From Chrysoperla carnea (taxonomy: Eukaryota > Arthropoda > Insecta > Neuroptera > Chrysopidae), in NCBI RefSeq assembly GCF_905475395.1, contig NC_058339.1, forward strand, positions 8,750,001 to 8,814,000: a stretch of 64,000 nt of DNA, read 5' to 3'. Shown one piece after another: positions 9,990-21,866 of the stretch. Each line of letters begins with the position of its first letter. The stretch's first letter is position 1. A program made the position numbers and the translations under genes. The notes below the pieces were generated by a model. The model was not told the origin of the DNA. It saw only the letters and a list, made by a program, of their open reading frames with translations, and did no database searches.

Positions 9990-12900
9990 ATGGGTGGATG
10001 TAGCTTTCCTAACTGCCACAATAGCAGCGAGAAAGGCTTCAAAATTCTGCGTTTTCCCAGATGTTCTGAAATTAGAGATAAATGGGTAACTGCATGCAAA
10101 ATTTTGAAAAAACTGACAGAAAATTCTCGTCTGTGTGAGGTTTGCTATCATATTTATATATATTTTTCTGATTTACTTGAATATAATTTTTGAACTCTCG
10201 CTATAAGATGTTAATCTTGTTTTTTAATGTTAATAGGGTCATTTCAGCAAGGAGCTATTTGTTATTGAGGGTAACAACTATAAATTAAAAAAAAATGTTG
10301 TTCCGGATATTTTGATACCGTCTCCAGGTAAACCTTTTTGCGCTGATGAAGAGGATGACTTATATGTAATCAGCAATAAGAGACATAAGTCTGGTGTGTC
10401 CGAATTGACAGAACGTAAGTGTAAATCAATCTTTTACCTACTTAAAAAATTATTTAGAACACAACATGATGATTGACTAAAATGAAATTTGTTATTTCAT
10501 GTGTTTTGATCAGCGTTTGGAAAAGTAATTATAATATTTCATGCAAAAAATTTGTACTGGTAAAATATCTGTAAGGTATATTAATTTAAATCCATTGGGT
10601 GAGTAAAATTAATGAAAAAATTGTCGTCACAACTTTTGTGCTATTTACTTTGTGTACGTTTTTAATTTTCATAGCATGTAGACTCAAATTATTTAATTTT
10701 CTTCATGTTTTAAATGATTGGAATGGTTATATGGGATTTTAAGAATAATAATACCATTGTTTTAGTATGAATCAACTCATTATCTGTGTGTACTTGTCTT
10801 TTATTGTATTCTATACATTGCTACATGCCACCTTTTGCTATCTTCAGCCATTTATCGTTAATGCTAATAAAATTTTTTGTAATTTAGACTTGGAAATCTC
10901 TGAAAATGAGAATACTGAAGATCCCCAAGAAACTCAACCTGAAAGCTCGAGAGGTCATGATCGCTCAAACTATGATGCTCCTAAGTCATCAAGAGAATTA
11001 TTTTTAGAGCAACGAGTTGAACAGCTATTTGAGGAGAATACTTTGTTGAAAAATCAGGTAATATTAAACACCTGTAATATAATCAATTAAATAATTTTGT
11101 CAGTTATAAATAAATCGTATAAAAAGAAATAAATTTTGTTTGTCTCTGTCATTGAGAAATATTAATTAATTACCGTAAATATTTTCATTGTAGGTGGTGC
11201 ACATGAGAAAAAATTCGGAAGAATTAAATACTAATTTGGGAAAGTTTCTGAATCCTGACCAATTGTTATTTTTAAAAGGCAATGCTTCTACGAATTCTAA
11301 GCCATGGTCGGAAGAAACAATAAAAAAAGGACTGCGGATTAGATTGCTAATGGGAACCAAAGCTTATAAAACCCTAAGGGATACTGAAGGGTTTCGTTTA
11401 CCTGCTTTTTCTACTCTTTACAATAGACTATCTGGTTTTAATTTTGCTCCTGGGACTTTCACTAACATTATTGAATGGTTAGGAGTCAAAATTCGTCAAG
11501 AAAACAACCAAACTGCTAAATATTGTGTTCTTGCATTAGATGAAATGTCTATTCATCCAGCAGTTGAATATGACCGTGCTTTAGGGAATTTTATCGGACT
11601 TGTAACTCCTGAATTAGCAAGAGATCCCAGTGAAGCTGATTCAATGGCTTCTCACGCAGTAGCTTTTGTCGCTCGTGGGTTGACAACCCACTGGAAGCAA
11701 TTAGTTGGCTATGCTTTAACTGGTAAATCTGTCACCTCTGATCTTCTTTGGGATTATGTCAAGCAAATAGTGAATGTACTCTACGAGAATGGAATAATCG
11801 TCAAATGTATTTCTTCAGACGAAGGATCAACCAACGTGGGTATGTGGACGAAAAATAGTGTTACATCCAGCCGTCATTTAATTTCTTCCTTCAGTCAGCA
11901 TCCGTCAAACCCTGAAGAACGTCTTCATTGGACATCTGATGTTCCACATATTCTTAAACGCATTTGGTCTCAACTTCTCAAAACTAAATTTATTTTACCT
12001 TCTACTATTGTAGAAGCAAATAATTTGCCATCGCGTGAAGTTGATATCAGCCATGTCAGGCAGCTAGTTGAATGGCAATCAACAGGTGGACCTGTATTAG
12101 TAAAAGGTCTTACTGCTGCAATTCTGGATCCTTCACAGTTCGATAAAATGCACGTTGGATTAGCAAGAAAAATTTTTAGCGCTGAAATGGGACAGGCATT
12201 GATTTTGACAGCACAAACTGGACTCCTTCCGCTAGAAGCTATGACAACCGGTTGGTTCATTTCTTTGTGTAGCCAATGGTATGAGTTTATGGTTTGTCGG
12301 CATAAAAGTAATTCTCTTGGAACTGATGAAGCTTCTTCCGAGCGAGTCGAGTTTCTTCAGAATTTTATTGAACTTACAAGAGAATTACAATTCAGTTCTG
12401 ATAATAAATGGAAACCCATTCAACGAGGAATAATTCTTGCAACAACAACAGCACTGAATTTGCGTGAAGAATTAGTTTTATCGGGGAAATTCGAATATCT
12501 TCTTACGGGGCGTCTAACATCTAGTCCTGTGGAAAATTTATTTTCTCAAGTTCGAGCTGGTGGTGACATTCATCCTAAACCTCGTCAACTACGATACAGA
12601 ATGCGTTTGATTGCTGTAGCACAGTATTTACGAGTTCCATCATCTGCATCCTACGAAGACGATGATGAACCATACTACCTCGAATTTCTTCGACAAAAAA
12701 ATAAAGAGCTGCATAGTTCAGAAGACGAAACACAATATATCCTCGAGATGCCTGATGATTGTGAATTGACAGAGATTCAAAAATACGGGCTGTATTATCT
12801 TTGTGGTTGGGCAGTATTTGTTTCGTCCTCTAATTGCGAAGTATGTGAAAAGGCTATCAATTCTCCAGAACCTTTATCGAATGCAAGCTCTGACTGGACT

Positions 12901-13233
12901 GATATGATAAATCGTGGCAACTTAAAGCATCCTACTGAAGCAGTATATCAACTTCTTAAAAAAGCCGAAGAAGTATTCACTAGTTATGGAAAAACTTTAT
13001 TACATCTGCAGAATGTTCATGAGCTTTTAACGAAGAGTATTCAAGAAGCTGTTGAACATTCGCTTGTTTTTCCTGATTGCCACAAGATCCGTGAAAAAAT
13101 TTTGGGGAAATTCATTTCCTTACGGCTTCACATTCTAGCCAAAGATATTACAGTGCAACCAGAAAACCAAAATCTTGTTGTTTTTAGTTCCCGAAGTGCA
13201 TATATGCGTACTTCTACGAAAACTGTTCGCTAA
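9990..13233 (+). CDS. P-element transposase (THAP9-like), four exons, intact
   Basis: Nuclear cut-and-paste transposase. Exons: 9990-10139, 10237-10414, 10888-11057 and 11194-13233. All junctions are GT-AG, phases agree, and the sum is 2538 bp, or 845 residues plus stop. Exon 1 starts MGGCSFPNCHN, and the splice restores LCE|GHFSKELF, completing a C2CH THAP DNA-binding domain (C4, C9, C49, H52). Exon 3 and the start of exon 4 form a leucine-rich coiled coil (LEQRVEQLFEENTLLKNQ), the dimerisation region in this family. The rest is the RNase H-like catalytic domain with a GTP-binding insertion: LALDEMS, SSDEGSTNVGMW and LTSSPVENLFSQVR (late acidic residue). Four exons match the layout of Drosophila P. 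No stop or frameshift is seen. Confidence 0.9.
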
Positions 13234-13777
13234 TAAATTTTTAAGATTTATTATAATAATATTTTGACTACTTATTTTTTTAAAGATACTATAAATTTGC
13301 TTGTTTTCAGTATTACGAATGCTAAAAATATTTATAATATCTTAATTCTTAATTATTTAATTATTAAAATTAATAAACAATAATTTATTAATCAAACTTT
13401 GGTATTTATTTGGATTTCAAATTTATTACTGTAATTTATATTGCATTTTTTCTAATACTAATTACTTTTTTGTGTATAATCCACAAATCTGGAATAATTA
13501 ATCAATAAAAAAAAAAAAAAAAAAAAAAAATATGCATTACCATGGATTCGAACTCAGTGTAAGTGATCGGTAAGCATGCAAAAAGCTGCGGCTCTAAGAG
13601 ACCACTTAAAATGTCTAGATCAGAGGTATCTGATAAACTGTGTTTGAGAAAAACCGGTGTAACCGGAGAAATTGCGGACACAATAAAAAACAATTAATTA
13701 AAGGTTTTTAATTACTAATTATTATTTATTATTGTTATGGAAGGGTAAAAATAATTTTTTCTGACGCTGAATTATTA
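13234..13777. other. P-element 3' region between gene and right TIR
   Basis: Non-coding AT-rich sequence with an A run at 13507-13530. It holds a short stretch (13540-13620) with a B-box-like motif on the minus strand (GAGTTCGAATCC). I do not call it an RNA gene. Confidence 0.4.
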
Positions 13778-13927
13778 TTAAAAAATAAATTTTATTATTT
13801 GAGGAGTTAGCATGAAACGACTTTATAACCCGGCTAGTGTGTCTGACACACTCGTGGTGGCGCGACCGCTTGACACATTTCCCATCATGCATTGCAGGAT
13901 TGGAATACCTTCTTATATATTATCTTA
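13778..13927 (-). repeat. Right terminal inverted repeat of the P element
   Basis: Inverse copy of 9630-9779, ending ATATTATCTTA directly before the GAATGTCC target duplication. Confidence 0.93.
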
Positions 13928-14045
13928 GAATGTCCAACTGTCAAAATGTTTTATGTCAACTTTGAGGTTATCTCGAGTGTTTACGTTTGGAGCTGCTGCT
14001 TGTGTTACAAAAACTTATTAGTTTTTTTAATTTAAATACTGTAAA

Positions 14046-17005
14046 ATGAGTACTAGTGAGGAAGAAATCAATAACAATATCGTGCGTAACACGAAAAAGC
14101 GGAAGAAAACAGGAAGAATGCGTGAAGTTATGAAGAAAATGAGAGTTTCTACGCACGAAGCAGGGGATGATTGCAAGTGTAAAAGATTAAAATGTTTTGA
14201 TAGAATAACACCAGAGCAACGTTCTAAATTACTTAGAGACTTCAACAGCATGAAGTGTACTGATGAACAAAATATTTACTTATGCGGCTTGATTAATGTG
14301 TGTTCAATAAAAAGGCGACGAAGTAGAAAAGCAGATGAAATGGATGCTAATTTCCATCAAACCCATTTCACTTACAAAGTGAGAGTGATGGAAAATGAAG
14401 AAACGAAAGAAGAACCTGTATGCTACAAGGCATTTATATCCATCTTTGGTATTAGTAAAGGAAAACTTGAACATCTTCAAAAGTCATTAAAAATTTCAGG
14501 AACTGCACCAAGTGACAAGAGAGGCAAATCAAGTTCAAATAAAAGATTGGACAGCAGTGTTAGAGATTTGATATGTAATCATATAAAATCCTTCAAGGGA
14601 CGGCTAAGTCATTACAGTTTGAATGATACTGTTATGTAGTCAATTGTTGAAGATCAATTTTATTAAAAAGTTAAAACAAAAATCAATTTATTTAAATCTC
14701 GCGCTAACATGTCAAAGCGAATGATCTCCAACAAATTGATTACATAACACATTTAAATACAAAATATTATATTTTGTTTACTGAGCATAATAACTTTTGG
14801 CGCGAGTAACTTACCTCCAAGCTGAGAAATTATATTATCACTCTCTTGAAAATTTTGGTATACAACACATCGTAATATACATTTGACTCGAACGCTGAAT
14901 AATTTTGTAATCTATCATAACTGATCATCATTTTATTAAGTCACATTTTGTTGTAAAATACCAATTGTAAAATCTGAAAATAAATTGTAAACGACAAAAG
15001 AACAGACACATTATTTCAATAAAAGTTTCTTACCTGCATTTGAAGTGTTTAATTTCATCGTTGTCTATCATCCTTGTCATCCAGCTACAGCCGTAAAGGA
15101 TTCTCATCAAATTATTTAATAAGTTTCCACAAATAAGCGACATCGTAGCAGATCTGGAAGCTCCACATGGAATAAGGATAACGAGCTAAATTATACATCT
15201 CGTGTACGGGTGAGTACTAGTTTTATGAAATATATTATAAATACCTGTTGCGATTCGAAATAGGATTGTTTCGGTACGGATTGGTGCGATATATATATAT
15301 ATTTGGGACGGATAGTTCATTGCTGTCACCAAATTTATCACTTGATAATATTTATCACCTTTAATCATTTGATAAGATTCATCACGTTTAAATTCATTAC
15401 TTTGAATTGCATTCTGTTTTACACGTGTTTACAAATTCAAAATCTAAATGTCACATTTGTTATATGAATAGTATTTATTCACGACAAAGTGCATATATGT
15501 CAATCGCAGCATAAAGACGAAACATCACATTGTGACTTCCATATATATATATTCCACAAAAAAATCTTAGATCATTTGATGCATCAAACGACTTCCGCCA
15601 ATGAACAAATAATTAATATCGAAGCAATTATTAGTTTAACTGACACCAGACGAAAAGTAATATTGTTATAATATTACAATTGTTGTGTGGTTTACACTTA
15701 TCCAATACTAAAGCTACGGACCTCAAAAGCACGTGGTGAAAACGTAGCACAATTTTTCCACAACTTTCACCTTTAAATTATAAGTTTTCGCCAGGGCCAT
15801 TACTCTGTCTAATATAAAACGATTTTAACAGCCAGAACCACATAACAATACAAAAAAAGAATATCTACCTGAGGACCTTAACATTAAGAAAATGTATAAG
15901 TTATACTTGGAGGCATATGAGTCAAAAAATCATGTTTCTTATGAAACTTACAGAACCATCTTTAACACAGAGTTTAATATTTCATTCGGCTATCCGAGAA
16001 CTGATACCTGCAGTGCTTGTGATGAATTTACAATAAAAGCAAAGGCATTGAAAGCTGAAGAAAATGTTGAGGAACTGAATCGGTTAACTGTTCTGAATAA
16101 TCTGCATAAGAAAAAGGCGAACATTTTATGATCGTAAGAAGAATGCAAGAATTAAGAGCAAAACAAATGTGGAATTTAGGGCAATTGCCATGGACTACCA
16201 AAAAAATGTGTCATTGCCAAACATTACAACAAATGATGTTTATTACAAGCGGCAATTATCAATGTATTCTTTTAACATCCATGCATTAGGTGATGCAAGC
16301 TCTTATTTTTATACATATCCAGAAACATGTGGACGAAAGGGTTCAGATGAAGTAGTTTCATTTCTACTTCATTATATAACACACTACATGGATAATCGTG
16401 TGAAGCATTTAGAAATATTTTGCGACTCCGCAGGCGGCCAAAATAAGAATTACACTGTAATAAGATTTATCCATTTCGTTGTTCATAGAATGAAACTTTT
16501 GGATTCAATCAAAATAACATATCCAATACGAGGACATTCTTACTTAGAGTGTGATAAAAATATGGGCCTGATTAATTTAAAAGCTCACATGGAAGTGCCA
16601 TATCAATGGTATGATTTGCTGAGAGCTAGTCGCCAAAGACCCAAACCATTCGAGGTGATTGAGGTAGGAATAGGTGAACACATCAGAAAATTTACAGATT
16701 TTTTTCAAAACCAGTACTTGAAAAAGTGCTCGTTTCCAGTCCAATCCCAAAGAGAATTAATGTGTGTACGAGAACACCCTAGAGTTATTTTACACAGAAG
16801 TAACTATAATGGTATATGGGAGAAATCACCTATTGTGGCAAAAAAGGGAGCAGGACCAGATACTTCAAATGAATTTGAATTGCCAGAATTTGCTTACCAA
16901 AAGTTTTTGCCAATTAGTGCAGAAAAGTATAAGGACTTATCAGATTTAAAAAGATTTTGTTCAGCAGGGGCCCAAGCATACTTTGAAAGCATTCCACATG
17001 TCTAA
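14046..17005 (+). pseudogene. Sola-like DDE transposase, two exons, one frameshift
   Basis: Exon 1 runs from 14046 (MSTSEEEINNN) to about 14630, ending HYSLNDT. Exon 2 starts at 15832 after TTTTAACAG and enters KKEYLPEDLNIKKMYKLY. The 1.2-kb intron between them is AT-rich with no second ORF. A basic, Cys-containing N-terminus precedes the catalytic part: IAMDYQKNVSLP (first acidic residue), IFCDSAGGQNKN (second) and IRGHSYLECDKNMGLI (probable third). A single missing base near 16122-16130 (ACATTTTATGATC) puts a stop after KKKANIL, while the +1 frame continues at FYDRKKNARIKSK. One base therefore separates this copy from a full reading frame. Sequencing error or a recent mutation would explain it equally well. 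This protein pattern recurs in arthropod genomes; Sola is my tentative label. Confidence 0.75.
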
Positions 17006-17320
17006 CAGTAGTACATTTAGTTAAACTTAACAAGGAATGGACATTCCTTGTATGTATGGGAAGCTCTGGACATTCCCAGTTTTATCAAATTACAAAGGTG
17101 ACCTACTTATATTTTTCTTAATTTTTAGATTTTTTGATTTTCAAAAAAGTATGAATATTAGCATAAAATAAAACTTTAAAATGTAAACTTAAGTTCCTAT
17201 AAGAGATTCATAAATATTAGTAGTACCTAAGAAAAATGTAGACTTTTAAAAATAAAAATGTTAATTACACATTTCTTTGTTTTTGTGACATTTCTTGTTT
17301 TGCCCCTGTACCCTTCATTT

Positions 17321-17690
17321 TATGAAATTACTAAATAATTCAAATACGTAAATTTTATATAAAAATTAACAAATCAAAATTTTATATATAAAAAGTAAAA
17401 AGAGTGAGTGGTTTGTATCCTTGAAGGACGGTATGAACAAGATCTCAAGTTCAAGTTACACCCCTATACACCAACAACAGTAATAAATATAAGTATGACT
17501 CATTTCTCCTTGGCTAGCGTCTAATAACAAAACATATCCTACTGTTATTTTATTCTTGTCAGTGTCGTTCGTCAGTGTACAACTTGAGTTAGTTTATTTT
17601 TTATTTGTGTTTAAAATTATCTACGAGTACGATCAAGTATTATATCAACCTAATTCATTGTTTATGTTATTGTTATAGAAATTAACAATA
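17321..17690 (+). promoter_or_regulatory. Probable promoter and 5' UTR of the BEN-domain gene
   Basis: Between the Sola-like element and the BEN start codon. TCAGT motifs (17555-17580, GTCAGTGTCGTTCGTCAGTG) match the arthropod initiator. The sequence AACAATA precedes the ATG at 17691. A TTGTTATAG at 17672-17680 could be an acceptor if there is an upstream non-coding exon. No TATA box is certain. Confidence 0.4.
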
Positions 17691-17856
17691 ATGAAGTATG
17701 CGTTGGTACCACTGCCAAGAGAAGGCGATAAACGAAAAATTATAGAAACTCGTCAAATTATTGACTTCCACAAATACAATGCAATAACAAAAACGAAAAT
17801 CTTCATCTACGATGATGGAGAAAAAAAATCGAAATGCATTATTTTACGTTTATCTG
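17691..17856 (+). CDS. BEN-domain gene, exon 1 (host gene)
   Basis: First coding exon of what appears to be the only host gene in the window. It starts MKYALVPLPREG and encodes a small N-terminal module (KIFIYDDGEKKSKCIILRLS), of the kind found at the start of insect BEN-domain proteins. It ends in phase 1 at TTATCTG|GTGAGT. The pogo element begins seven bases past the exon, leaving the donor consensus GTGAGT intact. The matching acceptor at 27676 begins AT and completes a GAT codon, giving LRLS-D-YSKELADPEA across a 9.8-kb intron. Function is unknown; BEN proteins are nuclear DNA- or chromatin-binding factors. With exon 5B or 5C the product is 354 residues. Confidence 0.75.
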
Positions 17857-18377
17857 GTGAGTACCGTAAAATGGGGTGAATAAGGATCAAGAGGTGAATA
17901 GGGACAAAACCGAGAACCATTTTTGACATTAAATATTTGTCACTACATCTATTCAACCTTTACCATTTTCTGTAAAATAATAGTTTATTTTATTATTTTT
18001 GTTGTGGCAACACTGAATATGCTTGAAATATACTCAAAACTGTACAAGCAAGCCATAAGAAATTTGGTTGTTTTTGGGGTGAATAGAGACGTCTCAAGTG
18101 TGAATCACAACAAAAGCGGGGTAAAACGGGACGAGATTAAGATGTATAGAGACGACTTATGTATGAATAGATACAGCTAAACAGGGCTGTACACTTCTGT
18201 TTACATATTAAAAGACATAATGATTTTTATGTTTATGAGAATATTATCAGCTAGATATGGTTTTCACTTTAAGGGCTAAACAGATTTGTCATATTCTTTT
18301 GGTGTTGATATATTGAATGGAAATATTGACATACCTCACTTATAATTCGATGTATTTCTTTTTACAGATACCTAAGT

Positions 18378-20273
18378 ATGCCTCGTGTGTATGTCTCAAA
18401 AAGTGAAAAACCTTATACGAGGTATGATCCTTTAATTTTAGCTGAAGCTGTAGAAACGTATAAGTTCGGAAACAAATCTCTAGCTGAGGTAGCAAAACAT
18501 TTTAATATTACAAAATCTGTTTTGCACCGACATGTTACACGAAAAGTGGGCAGTCAAGGTGGACAAAGAGCACTTAGTGACGAAGCAGAACAGTATATAA
18601 TAAAATATATAAATATTTGTTCTGAGTGGGGGTATCCACTTGACACGTATGACTTAAGAACAATAATAAAGGGATACTTAGATAGAATCGGAACAGAAAT
18701 AAGAAGATTTAAAAATAACTTTCCCGGTGTAGATTATATAGAAGGCTTCCTAAAGCGCCACAAGCAAGAAATTTCCGCAAGAATTAGTCAAAACATAAAA
18801 AGATCTAGAGCTGCAGTATCTCCCCAAGTTATTGAGGAGTACTTCACGGAACTTCAAAATTCGTTGAAAGATGTACCTCTATCAAATATCCTAAATTACG
18901 ATGAATCTAATTTAGCAGACGACCCTGGCAAAAAGAAAGTTTTGACCAAAAGAGGCGTCAAATACCCTGAAAGGGTTATGAATCATACAAAGTCATCGAC
19001 ATCTTTAATGATGGCTGCATCCGCCGACGGCACACTCTTGCCTTGCTACGTAGTGTACAAATCCAGCAACATATACAATACCTGGACTACAAACGGCCCC
19101 CCCAACTGTAGATACAATCGGACGAATTCAGGCTGGTTTGACGGGAATACTTTCGAAGATTGGGTGGAAAGTGTAGCAATTCCATATTTTAATGGAAAAC
19201 CGGGTAAAAAAATATTGATTGGAGACAATCTGTCATCTCATTTATCTGTACAACTTGTTAAAAAATGTAAAGAACATGACATACATTTTGTATTTTTGCC
19301 ACCAAATTCAACCCACCTGACACAACCCCTTGATGTTGCGTTTTTTAGACCCATGAAAATTGCGTGGCGTGACATTCTTTTTACCTGGAAAAAATCGGAA
19401 GGTCGGATAATGCCCACAATACCGAAGAATGTATTTCCAAAATTATTAAAAAAATTAATTGAAAAAATGGAATCAAATACTAAACAAAATATTTTAGCCG
19501 GATTTAGGAAAGCGGGAATAAGCCCTCTTAATAAAGACATAGTACTAAGTAGATTACCTGGAAATAACATAAGACAAGAGTTTTGTATGGAAGAAAAAGA
19601 AGCAATTGACGAATCAGTTTTGCTATTATTACAAGAAATGCGATATGGACCGCAAAATACTAAAAATATTCGTAAATCAAAGAAAATTAATGTAATACCA
19701 GGAAAAAGCGTACAAGATAGTAGTGATTATTTAGAGAGCGATATTTCAAACACAGATTCACAGAAGGAAAACCAAAGTCAAACAAAAAATAAAAATGCAA
19801 TACTTGAAGGTAAAGAAAATCAAATACCAGATCAAAGGCTAAAAAGTAAAGGAAAAGGTAAGAAATCCAAACCAAAAAAATACAACAACAAATTAAATAA
19901 AAACGCAGAAGAGAAAGAGAGAGAAATATTACAAGACAAGCGAATTTTGAAAGAACAACAAAATTTGTATATTGATGCAATTGATATTGAAAATATACCC
20001 ATAATATTAGAAGAGAACTTAACAGAAGAATATTTTTTAACAGACATTACAGACTACCGCGAAAAAAACATACAAAAGCCAAGAATCCGTATTATATCTG
20101 ATGAACCTATTAAACTTAAACCTAGTGATGATCAACTCAAAAGCCCCCCTAGTCCTAATCACTTAACTGGAACTGTTGAACCTCAGCCTGGTACAAGTGG
20201 TCTCAGAAGACAGACTTTTTACAAAGACGACATGGAAATCTTTCGCGATTTGATGGCCTCTGATGAAGATTAA
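18378..20273 (+). CDS. pogo/Tigger-like DDE transposase, 631 aa, intact
   Basis: TA-target cut-and-paste transposase. Residues about 15-60 form a Psq-type helix-turn-helix (LILAEAVETYKFGNKSLAEVAKHFNI contains it), followed by a CENP-B-like second DNA-binding helix region up to about residue 140 (GVDYIEGFLKRHK). The DDE_1 domain has D175 (NYDESN), D283 (IGDNLSSH) and D319 (QPLDVAFF), a DD35D spacing. The C-terminal 200 residues are charged and probably disordered, ending EIFRDLMASDED. The ATG follows TTTTTACAGATACCTAAGT, so a short non-coding first exon is possible. No stop interrupts it, so this copy may encode active enzyme although its element has been enlarged by an insertion. Confidence 0.9.
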   Translation: MPRVYVSKSEKPYTRYDPLILAEAVETYKFGNKSLAEVAKHFNITKSVLHRHVTRKVGSQGGQRALSDEAEQYIIKYINICSEWGYPLDTYDLRTIIKGYLDRIGTEIRRFKNNFPGVDYIEGFLKRHKQEISARISQNIKRSRAAVSPQVIEEYFTELQNSLKDVPLSNILNYDESNLADDPGKKKVLTKRGVKYPERVMNHTKSSTSLMMAASADGTLLPCYVVYKSSNIYNTWTTNGPPNCRYNRTNSGWFDGNTFEDWVESVAIPYFNGKPGKKILIGDNLSSHLSVQLVKKCKEHDIHFVFLPPNSTHLTQPLDVAFFRPMKIAWRDILFTWKKSEGRIMPTIPKNVFPKLLKKLIEKMESNTKQNILAGFRKAGISPLNKDIVLSRLPGNNIRQEFCMEEKEAIDESVLLLLQEMRYGPQNTKNIRKSKKINVIPGKSVQDSSDYLESDISNTDSQKENQSQTKNKNAILEGKENQIPDQRLKSKGKGKKSKPKKYNNKLNKNAEEKEREILQDKRILKEQQNLYIDAIDIENIPIILEENLTEEYFLTDITDYREKNIQKPRIRIISDEPIKLKPSDDQLKSPPSPNHLTGTVEPQPGTSGLRRQTFYKDDMEIFRDLMASDED

Positions 20274-20538
20274 TCTTTTTTTTCGATTGTTTTTTTATTA
20301 TTTTTAGTCAAACAGTGTGATAATTACTTTTTATGCGTTTGTTATTTAGAAATGTTTAATTTTATTCCCGAGAATTAATTGTTTTTTTTTTTTTTTTTTT
20401 TTTGTTATCAAACCATGTGTGATGTCATAGTCAATTTTTTTACGAAAGTAGATTTTGGAAAGACTTTTTAATTTTCCTCAAGAGACTTTTTAATTTTTTT
20501 TATTTATATATTAGTAGAGTGAAATTACGCCTTGTGTA

Positions 20539-21166
20539 TGGATTAAAAGTTCGAGCAGCAAAACTTTGGGGTTTTTCTTTTCACATCAAAATAAGTATTT
20601 TTTGAAATTTTTTACTTTCCCGGAGTGGTGCAACATGTTTAAAAAACAAAATGGCGTCAAAAATGAAATTTTTTTCAGAAATTTTATCATTTTTATTTTA
20701 TATTCGCAAAAGGAGGCATCGGTGCATATCCAAATTTGGTAGGTTTGTAGTCCATGTTAAGAACTACTCCTCATAATTTTTTGGTGGGGTTTCGTCCCTT
20801 CCCCTCCCAGTTATATATATATGTATCCATACATATGGTAAAACAGTTCATTTGACTATAACTTGAAAAATATTCGATTGATTTTAATGAAACTAATATC
20901 AATAGTAGGTTTTATTACTTACAACTTTCGGTTAAAATTTTAGCGAAATCCGTTAAATAGTTCGGCCAAAATTTCCAATTTAGGGAATTGTTTAAAATGG
21001 CTGCCATTTTATGCCATTTTGTCCTACGAGGTTAAATTTTTTTTTAAATTGTAGCATTTTTTATTATCTTTCGATTTTGTAATAAGTGGCTTACCCGTAA
21101 AATGACTCCTTGATCCATATTTTTGCGAAAAACGGAAAATTTAATACTTTCTGGAAATAATTGTTT
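20539..21166 (+). repeat. Left 628-bp inverted arm
   Basis: Starts TGGATTAAAAGTTCGAGC and ends CTGGAAATAATTGTTT. After it the left side continues with G-rich sequence not shared by the right side. Confidence 0.92.
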
Positions 21167-21499
21167 GGGGGGTGTATGGACTGACTTTGGGGGGTGTTTT
21201 TTGCTTTGGCATGAGAAAACTATTTTTAAAAGAGGTCTATATGGTTTAAAGCAAAATTTTTAAGTTTTAACCCCCGCGCTGTAAGGGGGAAGGGGTGTAT
21301 GAAATAAATGTATCTTAAAAGATTTTAAAAAGAGGTCAAAATAGTTTAAAATGCTAAAGTAACCCAAAATTTTAGATGCTTTTATTAATATAGCACTTTT
21401 TACAACATCCACCCCTTCCCCTCCCGCTTTCATATTTTTTGCAAATTCAAAATTTTTATGACGTATAAAGGGGTTTTGGGGGTCGCTGATCTCGAACTT
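21167..21499. other. Inner sequence of the armed element
   Basis: G/C-run sequence (CCCCTTCCCC and GGGGGG blocks) typical of the same element's interior. No coding potential is seen. Its boundary with the Copia LTR remnant, near 21500, is approximate. Confidence 0.4.
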
Positions 21500-21747
21500 T
21501 TATAAATTATAAAAAATTTATAAATTACTTTATAAATTTATGTTTATTGAAAGATAAATTTGTTGAATGATTTAATATAATAAAAAAGATCGATTACAAT
21601 CAATTTAGTTTTGTTCATTTCAGTCACCTTTTACACACATGTTGAAACTCTACTTTCTATATTCTAATGTTTACATATGTGCCATCTAGGTATATATTGT
21701 TTACATAAAATTATAAGAGGCGCGTATTTCAATTTTAATATCTAACA
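21500..21747 (-). repeat. 3' LTR (U3-R part) of Copia-3
   Basis: On the minus strand a tract TTGAGGCGGTG (polypurine-like) is followed by TGTTAGATATT, the Copia LTR start at 21747. An AATAAA signal lies about 200 bp further on. A terminal ACA/ACAACA could not be found, so the end is uncertain. No second copy exists at the 5' side of the element. Confidence 0.6.
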
Positions 21748-21866
21748 CACCGCCTCAATTTAAATGTATTAAAAAAAATAAAGTATACATTTCAATTGTA
21801 AAACAAAATAAAAAAAATTTCAATTATAAAAAAAAAAAAAAAAGTACACATTTCAATTAATATAAT

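Larger units (their letters stand above)
9630..13927 (+). mobile_element. Complete P element, 4298 bp, inserted in the Sola-like element
   Basis: Bounded by TAAGATAATATATAAG and its inverse. Flanked on both sides by the same 8 bp, GAATGTCC (9622-9629 and 13928-13935); 8-bp TSDs are characteristic of the P superfamily. The inverted repeats are 150 bp each with one visible mismatch. The single gene inside has intact exons, so this copy could be autonomous. It sits near the left end of the host transposon, upstream of that element's gene. The 3' flank of the gene holds a long A run at 13507-13530. Confidence 0.95.
9418..17316 (+). mobile_element. Sola-like DNA transposon with 4-bp TSD ATTT, carrying a P element
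   Basis: Termini GAAGAGTACAGGTGCAAAAC (left) and GTTTTGCCCCTGTACCCTTC (right) are inverted copies with a few mismatches. Both are flanked by ATTT (9414-9417 and 17317-17320). Further inside, the termini share AGGAATGTCAC / GTGACATTTCTT. It codes for one transposase gene (14046-17005). Removing the P element and one copy of its TSD leaves about 3.6 kb. The family call rests on the 4-bp TSD and on my impression of the transposase blocks; another superfamily remains possible. The element boundaries are firmer than the name. Confidence 0.7.

Noticed and set aside
13535..13640. Possible tRNA or SINE on the minus strand (GAGTTCGAATCC, T-arm-like)
   Set aside because: No paired acceptor stem, no clear A box and no tRNA cloverleaf. 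Probably a chance B-box-like string in the P element 3' region.
15290..15305. AT microsatellite and AT palindromes in the Sola-like intron
   Set aside because: Ordinary for AT-rich introns; no evidence of function.
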